DNA from: Hirudinaria manillensis
Taxonomy: Eukaryota > Annelida > Clitellata > Hirudinida > Hirudinidae
Direction: 5' to 3'
NCBI GenBank assembly: GCA_034509925.1
Contig: CM067531.1
Location: forward strand, 1,048,501-1,112,500
Length of the DNA: 64,000 nt
Shown here: in pieces, positions 1 to 13,325 of the stretch
Layout: each line of letters starts with the position of its first letter
How positions within the stretch are numbered: the stretch's first letter is position 1
Position numbers and translations under genes: made by a program
Notes under the pieces: generated by a model
Told to the model about the DNA's origin: nothing
Databases searched by the model: none
What the model saw: the letters and a program-made list of their open reading frames with translations, nothing else

Positions 1-874
1 TCGCAATTGACTGTGCAATTCAATAGAATTAGAAATTGTAAGTTATAGTTTTTGAAAACGAAAGTCAAAATATAATCCAGTCAATTCTTTCACATTCAGA
101 GAATTATCAGATAATATCAAATAATTATAAAACTACTTGAAAACAAGTATTGTAAAGTGTTTTAATGGATTACTTTTTATATAAATCAAGTAACAAAGCG
201 CTATATTTGCTAAATTTGACATAATCTTTATAGTGAAACTTCAGAGAAGAATACTTGTAGGTATTGATGGAAAGATTGTGGTCTTTCATGAAGGGTATGT
301 ATAAGTCAGGAATTAAAATAACTAGAACAAAAATTCAGATGAAAATGCTTAAAATGTGGAAAAAGCATGCTACATAGTAAATTTCATAATTTGACCTTAA
401 CCCTGTTTTATAAAATGTGTTCCAATTTCAATAAAATTTAAGGTATTTTATAGAACTAAGACTTAAGAATTGCGATGTTCAGATGTTTTGCAAATTTTTA
501 TGTTAATTGTATTAACTTGTAAGATCGCTCTTTCACAACATCAGACTGAAATCCAGATTCACTGAATACGTTTTCTATCCAAGTAACCAAAAACTTTAAC
601 AGGCAGTGAGATAACTAGTGATTGTGAGCTATGACAAAAATATGTCATTGACAGATGACATCAATGATATCGGAATGAGACAATCGCAATGCGCCATATA
701 CTTCGAAGTTAATCTTCTATGGTAATTTTTTTTGCAGTTAAATTTTCAAAATATTAACGTTATTATGACGTACGGTCATTTTAAAATATCTCTTAATTAA
801 ATGATTAAAAAGAGTTTATTAAAATTATTAAGTTTTTAAAATGAAATCAAAATTTATATACGTGGATTGAACAT
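1..874. other. Left-edge non-coding stretch
   Basis: No exon of the receptor family or other convincing gene is seen on either strand. The stretch is AT-rich and lies just 3' of the R1 remnant. Confidence 0.5.
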
Positions 875-1565
875 TTAAAATGCTAGTCCTTCACAAACGT
901 TCGGAGGATCGAATATTCTTCTCGACATTTCATAAATTGGACTCTGAGGTGAAACCAAAGAAACAGGACTGATATTATTTAAGTTGATATCCGTGCCTGG
1001 CTGTTCAATTTCCAAAATGCACATGTGAGTCACATCTTCTCAGTTTCGTTTTGACCTAAACCAAAGGTAATTAATTTAATAAAGCTAATTTAATAAAGTT
1101 ATTAATTAACTTTCCCATTTGCGATTAAAAGTGGAATCGTGGAATAGAAATTTCTTTATAAGCATTCTCCAAATTGTATGAGCATAATTGTTACAATCAC
1201 AATAGCCAGACAGATATCAAGCCTGCAATTAAAAATATTTGATTTAAAGCTTCACAATTTTAGGAAAAACCTAATTTGAAGTGCGACCCAAGTATAAAGT
1301 ACTAACCAGTTACATTTCCAATACAGATATCAGTTCTTTTAACCGACCTGTCCATTACAAACAACGTACAAATGGTTGAGATCATCTTTCCTGAAATGGT
1401 TCCTGAAATGAATATAGCAGTCATTAGAATCATCATCATCATCTCTCCATTCCCAAGCCAAACATTCTGATTGTTCACAATGAATTAAACATTCATCTGT
1501 TGTATCCCTTCGAAAAAGGGATCCTGAATATCTTTTTTTGTAAATCGTCAAATTTGAATTACAAA
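875..1565 (-). pseudogene. R1: 5'-truncated CTLD-PAN receptor pseudogene, paralogue of R3
   Basis: Only the 3' half of a family member is present. A PAN/apple exon lies at 1307..1565, a degraded TM exon at about 1095..1222 and a tail exon at 875..1055. The PAN exon opens in frame (VCNSNL as in R3, then six-cysteine motifs SECLAWEW and CYIH), but a net one-base insertion after CYIH shifts the frame before the conserved LYVMDRSVK stretch. The TM exon also needs a frame change: its hydrophobic run and its downstream basic part are in different frames. The tail begins R-S-K-R-N and then hits TGA at 1040..1042; the remaining frame to 875 still resembles the R3 tail (LNN...SPIYEM). No CTLD exon is found upstream, although intron sequence just 5' of the PAN exon resembles the matching R3 intron. 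I infer a partial duplication of R3 that then decayed. Confidence 0.75.
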
Positions 1566-2080
1566 CTGAAATTAGTGTGTCATGTTATTGAACATCCAAA
1601 GAAACAAATAATTTAATTTTAATGGTTTTTGTTATTCTAAGAAGGAGAGACCTCATCATGTTTATTTTGCTTTCACTCTACAAACTGCACAAGTGACTCA
1701 TAGGTTTTCCACAATTATTTCTAAGCAAAACAATTACTCAAAGTGTTATTTGTATTAGAATATACTAACGTTAATTTTTGGTATAGGATTAAAAAGACAA
1801 TTTTTGACTAGCTTTTAGCATATTTTCTCTTAAGAATATCTCTTAATTATCCAAATTCTCTGACAAAAAAGCAAACACAACCATATTAATTTTTATTGCT
1901 AAATATTCAAAGTAATGACATTCATTGTGTAACAACAAATTGTATTTTAAATAAGAAAAACATCCTAAAATGTAGGAATTCAAAATGGCCAATAATAATA
2001 AAAATAAAATGGATACATGATTCGGTATTTGTTAAGCCAAGCAATAACTTCTGAATAAATATGAGGAGAACTTTAAACGG
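1566..2080. other. Gap between R1 and R2
   Basis: This is where the CTLD exons of R1 should lie. The first few dozen bases are similar to the R3 intron that follows its exon 2; beyond that I see no coding signal. Confidence 0.45.
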
Positions 2081-3983
2081 TCATCTTTGGGGTATTTGAA
2101 GAGGAGTATAAATGTGGGTCTGGTTAGCAGTATGTTCAGCATCCACATCTCCTGGTTTATTACCGTGAGTGGTACTGTAAATGCTCATGTCATGCGATCT
2201 GGAGATGAGAATTGTTTAAGTGATTAATCGCATTTGAAGAGAATTCGCTTTAAAATAGTAGCAGAAATATTTATCTAGTAATTCAAAATGGTTTATTTTT
2301 GGAATTAATAAAGTTAAAATTATATTAATCTTAAAGTCTGTCATTTGTAAAGAATTGACCTCTGTTTGTGTCTTTTCCATAGTAGTAGGCCAAAACAGAA
2401 ACACAGTGCGATCGCGATGAACGGAATTATCATAATTTCAGTTATATCTGAAAATGGGTTTATTACTGAGATTTAGAATGAAATTAATTGATTATTAATT
2501 TTTTTTAAATAAATGATAATAATGTAAAATTACATTATCTTGAAAATTTAATACTGACTTAGATAGCAAAATTGTCTACTTGCATCTGGATCCGTGATGT
2601 TTTCCTCTTAAGAATAGAAAAATATGATTTAAATTTTGTTAGCTAATAAATCAAGCATGTCCATAAATTACATTTATTACAAAATAAATAAAATTAAATA
2701 ATATAAATTGGATAATAAAATAAAACTAAATGAAATATCAAAGCAGTTAAAAATAATTTAAATTCTTATGCCGTTTTAATTCCAAAATATTTAATATAAA
2801 GTAACACGTAATATGTTAAAATTATAACATAATGAGGATGAATAAATTGATTAACTTGCCTACCTCTGACATTCCCAATGCATATTTCAGGTATTTTAAC
2901 TGATTTATCCATTACAAACAGCATGCCAATGCCATCAATCATATTTCCAGAGATTACCTTATGAATCCAACATCCGTTGTTATCAAAATCAGACTTCCAT
3001 TCCCAAGCCTCACATTGTGATTGTTCACATAATTCCAAACATTTTAATTTTGATAAGTTTACATGAAAGATTGAATTGCTATCATATCTCTTCCGTTCAT
3101 ATGCTGTGATATTTGAGTGACAGCCTTAATGATTAGAAATTTAATAAACGGTTCATTATTAAGAATAATAAATGTCTAAAATGATACAATATTAACTGAT
3201 TAAACCAAAATTAAGGCATAACAAAAAATAAACGAATGTTGCATTAAATTTTAATAAATGTGTTTAAGTATTAAGTTCTCTAACCAATCGAGCAAATGAA
3301 TGCAAACTGTCGGTTTTTATCATTTCTTGAATTCTCTGAACGTTGATAAATCTGTGCAACTCCATCGTCATCACTTGATAGAAAGCATATGTTGCCGTGA
3401 TTATCTGAAATCAGTTTTAACATGATACAAATTTAAAATAATTTTAAAAAGTTATTTTACATAAACCTGATTGGTGATTCATACTAGCAGATTTGCATCG
3501 CATGATATCAGATTTTAGTGGATCACTTAGTGGATTGATTATAAATCTATTAAACGTTTTAGATGCGTTTATTTAGAAATGATTATTTCAAAACTTGGAA
3601 AAGAAATAAATTAGATTATTGTAATAATAACTTGATGTGTTTTTAGTCCATCCGCAATTGCTTCCAACTATTCCATCATTCAAAATCAACTTTGTATCCT
3701 TTGGAAAAGAATGTTTGGAAAGAAATCCTTCCACATTCTTTAAATTTCTATTGTCAACAAGTTCCAGAAGCCAGCTTCCATGTTTTGCATCCTCGCAATA
3801 TTTCTGAGCCTCTTTGACATTATTAACGGTCACATTTGGTCCGAACGAAAACAAGCAATAAGTATCATATTCATAGCAACTGGAATAAATAATTCCGCAG
3901 ACACATGCGTAGCTTGTTAATATCGCAAATAGCAGGATATTATTTAGCCTGAGATTCCTCTTCGATAATTTTATGAAATCCAT
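2081..3983 (-). CDS. R2: CTLD-PAN transmembrane receptor, class A
   Basis: Six exons join into one 321-residue frame: 3632..3983, 3285..3404, 2864..3124, 2580..2606, 2360..2447, 2081..2198. The protein has a signal peptide (about residues 1-30, hydrophobic LLFAILTSYACVCG), a CTLD-like domain to about 157 (CYEYDTYCLFSFG, EAQKYCEDAKHG, W-K/T-N near the end of exon 1, then FAFICSIG), a six-cysteine PAN/apple domain at 158-244 (CLELCEQSQCEAWEW, GCWIH, ICIGN), a linker with an NIT glycosylation site, a TM helix at about 257-279 and a 40-residue tail. Tail tyrosines sit in SIYST and HIYTPL; the latter is YxxL but lacks the ITIM -2 residue. Exon 1 ends TCA-A rather than the usual TCA-G, keeping the GT donor. 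No Ca-binding EPN/QPD/WND motif is visible, so sugar binding of the classical type is unlikely. The role as a recognition receptor is inferred. Confidence 0.85.
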
Positions 3984-4393
3984 TAGGTATGTGAAAAAAC
4001 CACTTTGATATTATTGAGATATTAAATATTTGATAAAATATTTAATGAAACGTATAATATTCCTCCTCAACAAATTAAACACCGATATATCGCTTCCCGA
4101 ATTTTAGTCATTAATTTCGGTTAAACCCAGCTAAACCAGATATTTTAAAGCAATTAAGTAAAGTTGTCATTCTTTTCACTTTCTATTTCAGGCAAGATCG
4201 GCCTAAACTCCCAGCCAATTGATAATTCAAGAAACAGGAAAACATTAAAAGAGACGTACTTGTTTATAAAATTCATTTCATTTCTAGATTCGAAATTACT
4301 AAAAATATGTTAAAATTTGTTTATAAGTTAAAAATACGTTTAATTGTCAGAATGTTATTCAGTGTAGCACTCAAGCTGCCATTCATTGATTAG

Positions 4394-6077
4394 TTAAAAA
4401 GGTATTTTTTCATAAGTTTCAGATCTATCTGATACTGTCTGATCTCTCGTCTGCTTTACATAAATTGCACTTTGATGAACAATACTTGGAGTCAAAGATA
4501 AATAACTGTTATTGAGTGGTTCTTCGTTTGGTTGTCCACTTTGCGTAACAGATTTTTGAGTCAATGTATCCCTCTTTGGCTTTTTCCTGCAAATTACTTT
4601 ATTTAATTATCAGCCAATTAACTTTTGTAGTTTTACAGCAAAATTTAACTTGAGATTGAAAGTGGAATTATAATGAAACCTTAGCTAATTCATATTTACT
4701 TTGTTTTAAGCTGTTTCAAAATACTTCCAATGGTCGATATTATTCCAATTAAAAGAAATAAAGGAACCAGAGTGGAAATCAAAATTATTGTGGCTAAAAG
4801 AGAACAAATTTAAAATCATGTAATATTTAAAATAATTCTCAATTCAAAATTGTACCAAGACATTATAAAGTTTTTACTTGAATTTGAGGCCGAAACATCT
4901 GGCTCTAAAAAATAAATTCATTTGTTTCTTTAAAGTTCTATAATTCATTAGATTCAGAAACAAATTCTGTGGTAACAATTCTTAGAAATTTGAGAAGTTA
5001 ATAATACATTATTCTATTTTTTATTATTACCATTGTAAGGTAAATAAAAGTACTAACCAGTTACATTTCCAATACATACGTCAGTTCTTTTAACCGATCT
5101 GTCCATTACATATAAAGTACCAATGGATGAGGTCATATTTCCTGTGATGGTTTTGTGAATATAGCAGCCATTTGAAGAATAATCATCTTCATCATCTCTC
5201 CATTCCCAAGCCGAACATTCTGATTGTTCGCAATAAGCTAAACATTCATCTTTTGTGGTATCCCTTCGCAAGGAGGATACTGGGTATTTTGATTTTTCAA
5301 ATATCTTCAAATTGGAATTGCAAACTGAAATTAGTGACAAAATTTCGCCTTATTGAACGTCCGAAGCAACAAGTACATAGATTTAGAGAAGGAATATATA
5401 GAAGAAATATATAGAAGAGAGGATCGGGGTCTTCTTAGTAATTTAATTTTAAAAATTCATATTTTCAGTAAATTATTTAATCTGGAATCTTTACCGGTCA
5501 TGCAAATAAGTTGATATTCATTGCCTTCAGGTATCATTGCTGCTTTTTGTCGGTAAAATTTGACATCACCATTGTCAATGACTGAGTGGGTAGTATCATT
5601 AGTACATTCTAAGAGTATTTAAAAATTAATTTATTATTGAATTTAATACATTTATAAATGAGCCATCAAACTTTTGTATTTGGCTCAGAAAAGATTTTAT
5701 TTTAAAAGTCATAATTTTTTTAAAGCTAAGTAACTTTTTAAAACAGTAAGACCTGATTTATTTTTAATCCACTTCCAATTGTTTCCAATTCTCTCCGCAT
5801 TTAAAATCAACTTTGTATTCTCTGGAAATTGATGCTTGGAGAGAAATACTTTGACATTTTTTAAAGTCCGTTTATCAACAATTTCAAGAAGCCAGCTTCC
5901 ATTTTTTGCATCCGCACAAAACTTCTGTGCCTCTTTGACATTATTGACAACCACATTCGGTCCGAACGAAAACAAACAATAAGTTTCATAATCGTAACAA
6001 GTTGCATGTAGGACTGATGAAACATTGATAAAACAACTTTTTGTCAAAAATATAAAAAGTAAAATGTTTAGATACAT
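4394..6077 (-). CDS. R3: CTLD-PAN transmembrane receptor, class A
   Basis: Six exons give 339 residues: 5753..6077, 5495..5608, 5058..5324, 4878..4904, 4700..4793, 4394..4586. A signal peptide precedes CYDYETYCLFSFG; the CTLD-like domain closes with YQLICMTG at about residue 146. The PAN domain (147-235) carries ECLAYCEQSECSAWEW and GCYIH, with Y replacing the usual W after the fifth cysteine. The TM helix is at about 247-270. The lysine-rich tail of 64 residues holds three tyrosines: NSYLSL, SAIYVKQ and ETYEKI, so two YxxL/I motifs without a perfect ITIM. R1 is a truncated relative of this gene. The start codon at 6077 places the hydrophobic core immediately after it, supporting the choice. 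Confidence 0.85.
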
Positions 6078-7287
6078 AGCTTTTAATGAAGTAGAATGTA
6101 CATTCAGTATTGTTAATAAGTGTTAATAAGGCTAGTTCATCTCCTGAAGTCAGTAGCTTATAATTAATTGTCAATTGTATAATTGATGCCCAATTATTTT
6201 GCTCGTTTTTGGTGCTGTAAGTAGTAGTTTCATTGAACTTCAAAAATAAATATTAGCTTTAAAAAGAAAAGCTCTTCTGCCTGCATTAAATATTACCGGG
6301 AAGGAAATTTAATTAACATAATGAGCCATGATTGAATCCTAAACCTGATATTAACTCGTGAAACTTACATATTGATGAAATGAATAAAATGCATTTTATA
6401 CTATTTCAACGAAACCATTTTGAATTAAAGTAATATTTTGACATTTTTTTTTTGTGAAAATCAATTTATTCTGACAAAATGTATTATTGTTTGTGTAATA
6501 TTAACTTACTAATATTTGTTACTCTGAAAGATTCGAAAATATTATGATTAAGTATATTTTTTTAATTTTTTAAATTGATCAAGTAATGGCAAGTGTCAAG
6601 ATCCTTTCGCTGTTGAAGATTCTTTTCAATGATCTTAGCCAGGTAAATAATCGAAGAATTAATTTCAGTTTAAAACAATGTTTTGGTCCCTAGGTTTTGT
6701 GCAATCAATTTTGATAAATTTTAAACGTTGTGATAACGAAGCTTAATTATAACTCATTTTGCACTCATTTCAATCTTATCTGCTAAAAAGATTACTTATG
6801 TCGCAGAAAGATGGAAGTTTGTTTGTTTTTGTTTTATATAAAAATTAATAACTTAATGACTTGATGGATGGAAGTGAAAGAAAAGAACACCGAGGTGCTT
6901 AACTTAAGAAGTAGTAGTTTTTAGAAACCCAAATGCAAGGAGCAAATGTTCAGAATATTTATTGAATTTATTTTCCTGAGATTTTTCATTTTGATAATCT
7001 AGCTTAACATAATAAGTAGATACTTGTGTTACAATTAACTGCAACATACGATACTATTATTACCATCGTCCTTGAATATGGAGGGGCAATACATTGAAAA
7101 AAAAACGCAAACTAAATCCAAAAAACATTCCTGTAATATCACAAATTAGTGATAACACATTTTAAAAGAAGGTATTACTATAGCATCATTAAATTTTTTT
7201 TTACTTAACTTTCAATGAAAATAAATTATGAAACCAAACAATAGAAAGTTTAGTTTACAGAAGCTGTTCCAAAAAGCTTGTCAAAAG
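6078..7287. other. Intergenic spacer R3-R4
   Basis: AT-rich sequence without recognisable exons on either strand. Confidence 0.5.
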
Positions 7288-9190
7288 TCAGGCAGTAATT
7301 CTTTTAGAAACAAGGTTTACAAGAGATGCGTAAATATGATCATCTTCTGGTTTCAAACCATTTGCCATTCTGTTGACCTGCGTCTTTGAACTTCCGAGAA
7401 AGGATCCAGAAGAGACTTCTGGTGTATGGACAGTTACATTGGTCATATTTTCATTTCGATGATCTGGTAGCATTGCTTGTCTAGCATTAAAACAAATTGA
7501 CATGAACAAGTATTTACCATGGTAAATGAATGCAGTTATTGTTATGGTCATTGTAATAGAAGGTTTTAATTGAATCATTATCTTCAATAATTGTCTCAAT
7601 TTAAAATTAAAATTAAATCATTTTCTTTCTTCTATAATCCAATCTTACCTTTTTCTAAGCCAGAATAAATTAATAATTATCAACATCATTGCCAATATTA
7701 CAATGCAAGATATCATGTAAACTATAGAAATATCTGCAAATATGATTAAAGTGAATCAATGATTATAAAATTTAAAAATCAAAATAAATGTTAAAATATT
7801 AAATTTTGATTCTTAAAATATAGAACGAGAAATTTTTAATTTGTTGCAGTATTGGATAGACTGTTACATTTCTTTAAAATAATATAAAACTAATATTGAT
7901 TTTATAAATTAGAATTCATTTAATCTTACAAAGTTTAATTGGTTTTGCCAACCTGCGTTGTTAACGCATATAGAGGTTGATTTTACAGATTTGTCCAATA
8001 CATAGAGGATCCCATGGAGATTTTCAGTCATGTGTTTTTCTTTAATAGTTTTGTGAATCCAACAACCGGATTTAGAATCCCATTCCCAGGCTGCACAATC
8101 CGTCGTCTCACACTTCTCCAAACATTCTTCCTTGGTTTTATTTTTATGTTTGACTCCGAAAATATACCTTTTCTGGTGATATTCCGTGATTTTCGAGGGG
8201 CAATCTTTGGCACAAGTTAGATAAATAGTTATAGTAGTTAGATAAATTGGTTGTAATATTTATAAAAGTCAGATAAATAGGTTGTAATAGTCAGATAAAT
8301 AGGTTATCTGTTCAGATATGGCTTTAATTAGATATTAAATATTAAATACAAAAAATGATTAGCTCCTTCCTACAAAAATACTGAACACATCTTCAATTGC
8401 ATTAGGGCTCGCTTTTATTACCGTTCTCCCAATTACAAAATAATCTATCGCGAATTTACACGTGAATTTATAATTAAGTAAAGAAAGTATATTATGCATT
8501 ATTACATCTTGGAACAAAGTAATATAATACTATAGTTAAGTATTAACTAAATCTAACTGATCATGCAGATTATGGAAAATTTGATGCGTTCGTTTCGACT
8601 TCCTTCTGAATTTCTTCTTCGCCTGTAAAACTTTTGTTCATTGTTTCCATTTGAAATGGTTTGAATTTCAGGTATCTCAGTAGCGTCTGCGAATATTCAG
8701 AAAATATGTTTTTAAAATTAATTATGGAAATATTATAAATTCATCGCTAAACTTTCGGTAAATAATTATTTTTACTTATAACCTTGATATCACAAAAAAA
8801 AAATTATGTTATTTTCAAGATTTTATTATTAATAAAATACAAATAACTCCATAAAAGTTTATCACCCAATTTCTCTGACATCCATTTAGACGAGTTTCGA
8901 AGTTTTTCATTGCTCAAAATCAAATTTACATTCTCTGGAAAAGAATGAGTCGTTAGAAATTCCTCGACTTTCTTTAAAATGTTTCTGTTAACAATTTCAA
9001 CAGGCCAGCTTTCCTGGTTTGTTTTCGAACAGATTTTCTGAGCCTCACTGATATTGTTAATCAGAACTGTCGGTCCCATAGAAAACAAGCAGTAAGATTC
9101 AAATTCATAGCAAGTCGATTGGAAGGTTCCACTGACAAGACCGTAACTTGTAAATAACAAGATGACTTCAAACATTGCTAAAGATGACAC
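7288..9190 (-). CDS. R4: CTLD-PAN transmembrane receptor, divergent class A
   Basis: Five exons give 327 residues: 8866..9190, 8558..8686, 7953..8204, 7649..7733, 7288..7480. The linker exon found in relatives was not seen; phases still fit when the PAN exon joins the TM exon directly. The CTLD-like part is the most divergent of class A (CYEFESYCLFSMGP, EAQKICSKTNQESWPVEIV, ending IICMI). The PAN domain has ECLEKCETTDCAAWEW and SGCWIHKTIKEKH, close to R5 and R6. TM at about 238-258. The tail ends near HIYASLVNL, a YxxL motif with H at -2. Start could be Met1 (9190) or Met6 (9175). The second intron contains a short minisatellite. Confidence 0.82.
8215..8310. repeat. Short minisatellite in R4 intron 2
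   Basis: Imperfect tandem copies of a unit resembling GTTAGATAAATAGGTTGTAAT lie between the PAN exon and exon 2 of R4, each about 20-30 bp. Confidence 0.6.
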
Positions 9191-11511
9191 AAAAAATTGC
9201 CTTTTTAAGAATAACTGATTAATTTATCCCTCTGCGGTCAATTAGGGCAACTAATTAAACCGGATTATAAAAAATAAGTATTTTAGTTAAAAGCCCGATT
9301 TGAACGAGTGTTGATTGATAATAATGGCTGAATAATTACATAAATTTATATCATTATAAATAATCACGGGTTTTCAATTATCATAGATTTTGTTTCATTT
9401 TCACATGTAGTGCAATTAATTCATCTTAATTAAATTAAATAGAAGACACACTGATACCGACCTCCAGCGGATAAATTTAAAATATCCATCAAATCATTCA
9501 TCGCTAAAATATTATCTTTATTTTTTAATATAAGTTTCAAAAAATATTTAACAATATAATTTGACAGTTTCAATTTTCAAATGCAAATTTTCTTTAAAGT
9601 TCGTCAAATATTTTCAACCAATCCCGACCTCAGGTAATTTGCCAACAAATCAACATAAACATTAAAATATGTTCACGTGAATCGTAAGTTCTAAACAGCT
9701 AAATTACCTTTTGTAGATTTTTCTGCTTGGACATCATAGTTGGAAAGTCCAACTTGAAATATTTTCGTTTTACTCTCACATTGCCATTTATAATACTTAG
9801 GATTATAATGATTAGGCGCAAAATATTTTTTAACAGGTGGAATATCACTTCTGAATTGTTTTTTTTTATATTTTTATTTTTTTTCTTAATTGTTTTGGTT
9901 AAAGTTTGAGCTCCAATAAAAATTTATTTCATGGAGAAACAGGAAGAAATCATAGCGCTAAGTGAAAACCCAGAGAGCAATTATTACGTTGCATAAGTAT
10001 AAATAATAGCAATAATAGGTTTAAATTAAGTCTGTCTACAACTCAATTTACTTTCAAATTTGAGAGCCACATTTTATAAATTAATTTTTGTAAATATATT
10101 ACTTCCATACCTTGTAAATTAAAAATATGTTACAATATTTTAAATAATTTGAACAACACGTTGCTTTGGATAAGCGCAAATAATTCAAAAGACGACTTAA
10201 ATTTAATTTCTAAACCTGATCCAACAAATTATAATATTTAATAACAAATTTAATATTTTTAATATTTTCAAATTCAGTAAAACACAAATCACTGAGCTTT
10301 GAAAAGACTAGAATTAGTATTAGAATTAAAATTATCAAAAATAACAAGAAGCAATATCGATTGGCCATCATTAGCAATCCTGAAAGATGGATTTGTGATA
10401 CCCAAGATACAATTCATTTCGAATCGAATTTCGGACTTCCTTCTTTGAGCAGACAGACTTGAAAATGGCCTGGGAATCGCTGATACCTTTTCTTCAATTG
10501 CTGTGTCTAATTGGCTATAACTTAATTATAACTTGCAAGCATTATTGTTGTTGTTATTATTATTATTATTATTATCATTATTAATATTATTATTATTAAT
10601 AATAATTAATTATAAAATGAAGTAAAACAAAAATCATAGGCACAATGAATAAAAAATATTTAGACAATTATAAAAAAATCCTGAAATCACATTTAAAAAT
10701 AAAGCTATGCAATCGGACGCCAGCCATAAGTGGGTGTTTCTGCATCGATTCCAATTGCTAAGCAGCTTCATCTTTTAGAAACTGTGGAATGTGGAATCAT
10801 TTTTCTAGTGACATAAGAAGGTCTCCAAATCAGTGGCATGTCCCTAATTTGGTTGTGATCCTGATCCGTGTTGAGGGAAAGTTTGCGTGATTATGTCTGA
10901 CTGATTCTTATTCTTTATTATTTCTATAGACTGCATTTAATTCCTGTTTTCTTTTCTTATAAAGCCAATTGATTTCTTACAAGAAAAACGATTAATTTAG
11001 CAAGAAAAATAATTATTCAGAAATTGAATGTAACATTAGTGGGATTATGCTATTTTTTAAAAGTCATTAAACGTTTAACTAATGGTAAATAGTTATTATT
11101 GTTATTATTAATAATAATAACACTATTAATAATAATAGCACTAATAATAATAATGGCACTAATAATAATAATGGCACTAATAAAAAAGCAATCTGATGAG
11201 AATAGGCTATTGGTCATCGTTGATGTAAGAAAACAATCAGACAGGAAGTAATATAAATTAATGAAAGCTAATTAAAAATAAATTTTGTGATGACTCCAAC
11301 GGTTATAAATAGTTAATACAGCAGTTAATATACATAATAGCAGTTAAGGAAGGGTTGAATGTGAAATAAATCGTCATCTTAATCATAATCATAATCGGAG
11401 GTTGTAAACGACATTCAAGCACTTAAGTTGAATGTACATCATTATAAAAGGGTTAAATTGAACTTGGCATGACTTGGTTGTTGGCGTTAATTTTAAAGTT
11501 ATTTTGAAAAA
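9191..11511. other. Spacer between minus block R2-R4 and plus block R5-R6
   Basis: About 2.3 kb with no family exon that I can support. It holds several short trinucleotide runs (ATT/AAT types near 10550-10610 and 11095-11190). This is the head-to-head promoter region of R4 (minus) and R5 (plus), so upstream control elements may be here, but none is individually recognisable. Confidence 0.45.
11443..11450 (+). promoter_or_regulatory. Possible TATA box of R5
   Basis: TATAAAAG lies 62 bp upstream of the R5 start codon, a plausible core promoter position. AT-rich composition makes chance matches common. Confidence 0.35.
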
Positions 11512-13325
11512 ATGCTTAAAATATTAATTCTTCAAAATGCTATTTCTATGGTCAGTGGACTGTCATACTCGACATGTTATGAAACTTATTGTTTGTTTTC
11601 GTTAGGACCAAATGTGACCGTTAATGATGTCAGAGAGGCTCAGAAAATTTGCGAGGATGCAATACATGGAAGCTGGCTTCTGGAAATCGCTGATGTTAAG
11701 ATTTCAAGGAACGTGGATAAATTTCTTTCTGAACACTCCTTTCCGGAGAATACGAAATTGATTTTGAATGCTGAGCGACAGGAAGGGAAATGGATGTGGA
11801 TTAATAATAGGGCAGGTTAATCACGATTCTGATTTATACTTTATTGTAAATTATCTTTGAAATAGTAGAATAAATATATGGTAAATTAATGTAACTTAAA
11901 TGTGTCAGTTTGTTCGAATCCAAAATTAGTTACGAAAATTCTCGATATTTATAATTTTTCATTTATTTGTCTAAAAATTCATCCAGAAGTTAATAATACC
12001 AATGGCGTTTTTTTATACCACGATGGAGACATAAAATTCTACCAACCTCAGAATATTACAAGAGAGAGTAATATAGAAAAATATAACTTCACGACCTTTT
12101 GCATGACTGGTAAATTTATGATGAACCAATAAAAAAAATAAACCGTTAATAATTAATTGAATATGAATTTATTTTGGTAAAGGTTGTAAATCAAATTTCA
12201 TAAAGCATAAAGGCAAGAGGTTTCTTTATGGAGTTCATCATAAACCTGAAACCATGGTTGGATGTTTGGAAAAATGCAAAACTTACGATTGTGCTGCCTG
12301 GGAATGGGATCGTCGAACCGGTTGTTGGATCCATCCAACGATTAAAGAAAAGAATATGATTGATAATGAACATGGTGACCTTTACATATTCAACAGAACT
12401 ATAGAAATTGATTTATGTGTTGGCGATAAACCACGTTAGTGTGTTTCACGATTTCTTGATTGATTTATGCTCATTGTAATCATTTTACGTAAATCTTTAA
12501 CACAAAATACTTTATTATGATGACCGTGTTTAAATTTAATGATAATAATATTATTATTATAACAAGCGATTTAAGTAAACAACAGCTTTTGATCAATTTG
12601 TTTATATTTGAAATTTTGTAATTCATTAATTAATTTAATAACTTGAATTTCAAGATTGATATAAAAAATTGCCACCATTATTTTTAAATAACGATTTAAA
12701 TAACATTTATTTCAACAATAAAATTATTTACTCATCCTGCAGAGAACGGAAAAAGCAACTCGAATATTAAACTGGGTGAGTTAAAATTGCCGGCAATTCA
12801 TTATAATAATTTATTACTTTATTTATTATTTACTTTTTAATGACAGTAGTGGTCTATGCTATTCCTCCGATTGTACTCATAACAATGATATCTCTCATCG
12901 CCATCATATTCTGGAAAAGAATAGTAAAAAGGTCTTTATTTTTGTTTTAAGAATTCATTAAGAATGTCCTGTAATGTTAAATGATTTTAGTTTTATGTAT
13001 AGTTTAAAATACATTTTAAAATAATGAATTGTTATTATAATTAATATACCAAATGTTATATGTTATAATTAAATTATTACTTTGAAATGTTCAATAAAAA
13101 CCATTACTTTCGATTCGATTTAGGAGAGCTAGTGAAGGTAACAGAAGAATCTACTACTATTGTGAAAATCCATTAAAGTCTCGACAAATTAAGCCTCTCA
13201 CTGAGACCAACAATCTCACATATGTAGATTTAGCCTCAAACCAAAACCAATTGGGTAGCATCGATCGTCAGGTTTATAACTCGATCAAGGAAAGCATTTA
13301 TGTTAAGGAGACTGCAGTGAAATAA
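11512..13325 (+). CDS. R5: CTLD-PAN receptor with ITIM tail
   Basis: Six exons give 332 residues: 11512..11815, 11987..12109, 12183..12434, 12743..12775, 12847..12931, 13124..13325. The CTLD-like domain starts CYETYCLFSLG, two residues shorter than the family form CYEYETYC, and closes with FTTFCMTG at about 142. The PAN domain (143-226) has CLEKCKTYDCAAWEW and TGCWIHPTIKEKN. TM at about 240-260. The 67-residue tail contains LTYVDL, an exact ITIM consensus (I/V/L/S-x-Y-x-x-L/V/I), followed by QVYNSI and SIYVKE. In known families a phosphorylated ITIM recruits SH2 phosphatases such as SHP-1/2; an inhibitory role here is inferred from that. An AATAAA overlaps the stop region and may serve as polyadenylation signal. 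Confidence 0.87.

Noticed and set aside
2216..2404. 62-codon minus frame
   Set aside because: Overlaps the R2 TM exon in another frame and runs into its intron.
9727..9909. Hydrophobic plus frame and a possible exon-like minus frame near 9710-9790
   Set aside because: The plus frame is AT-rich low complexity. The minus frame has a donor but no family similarity and no partner exons.
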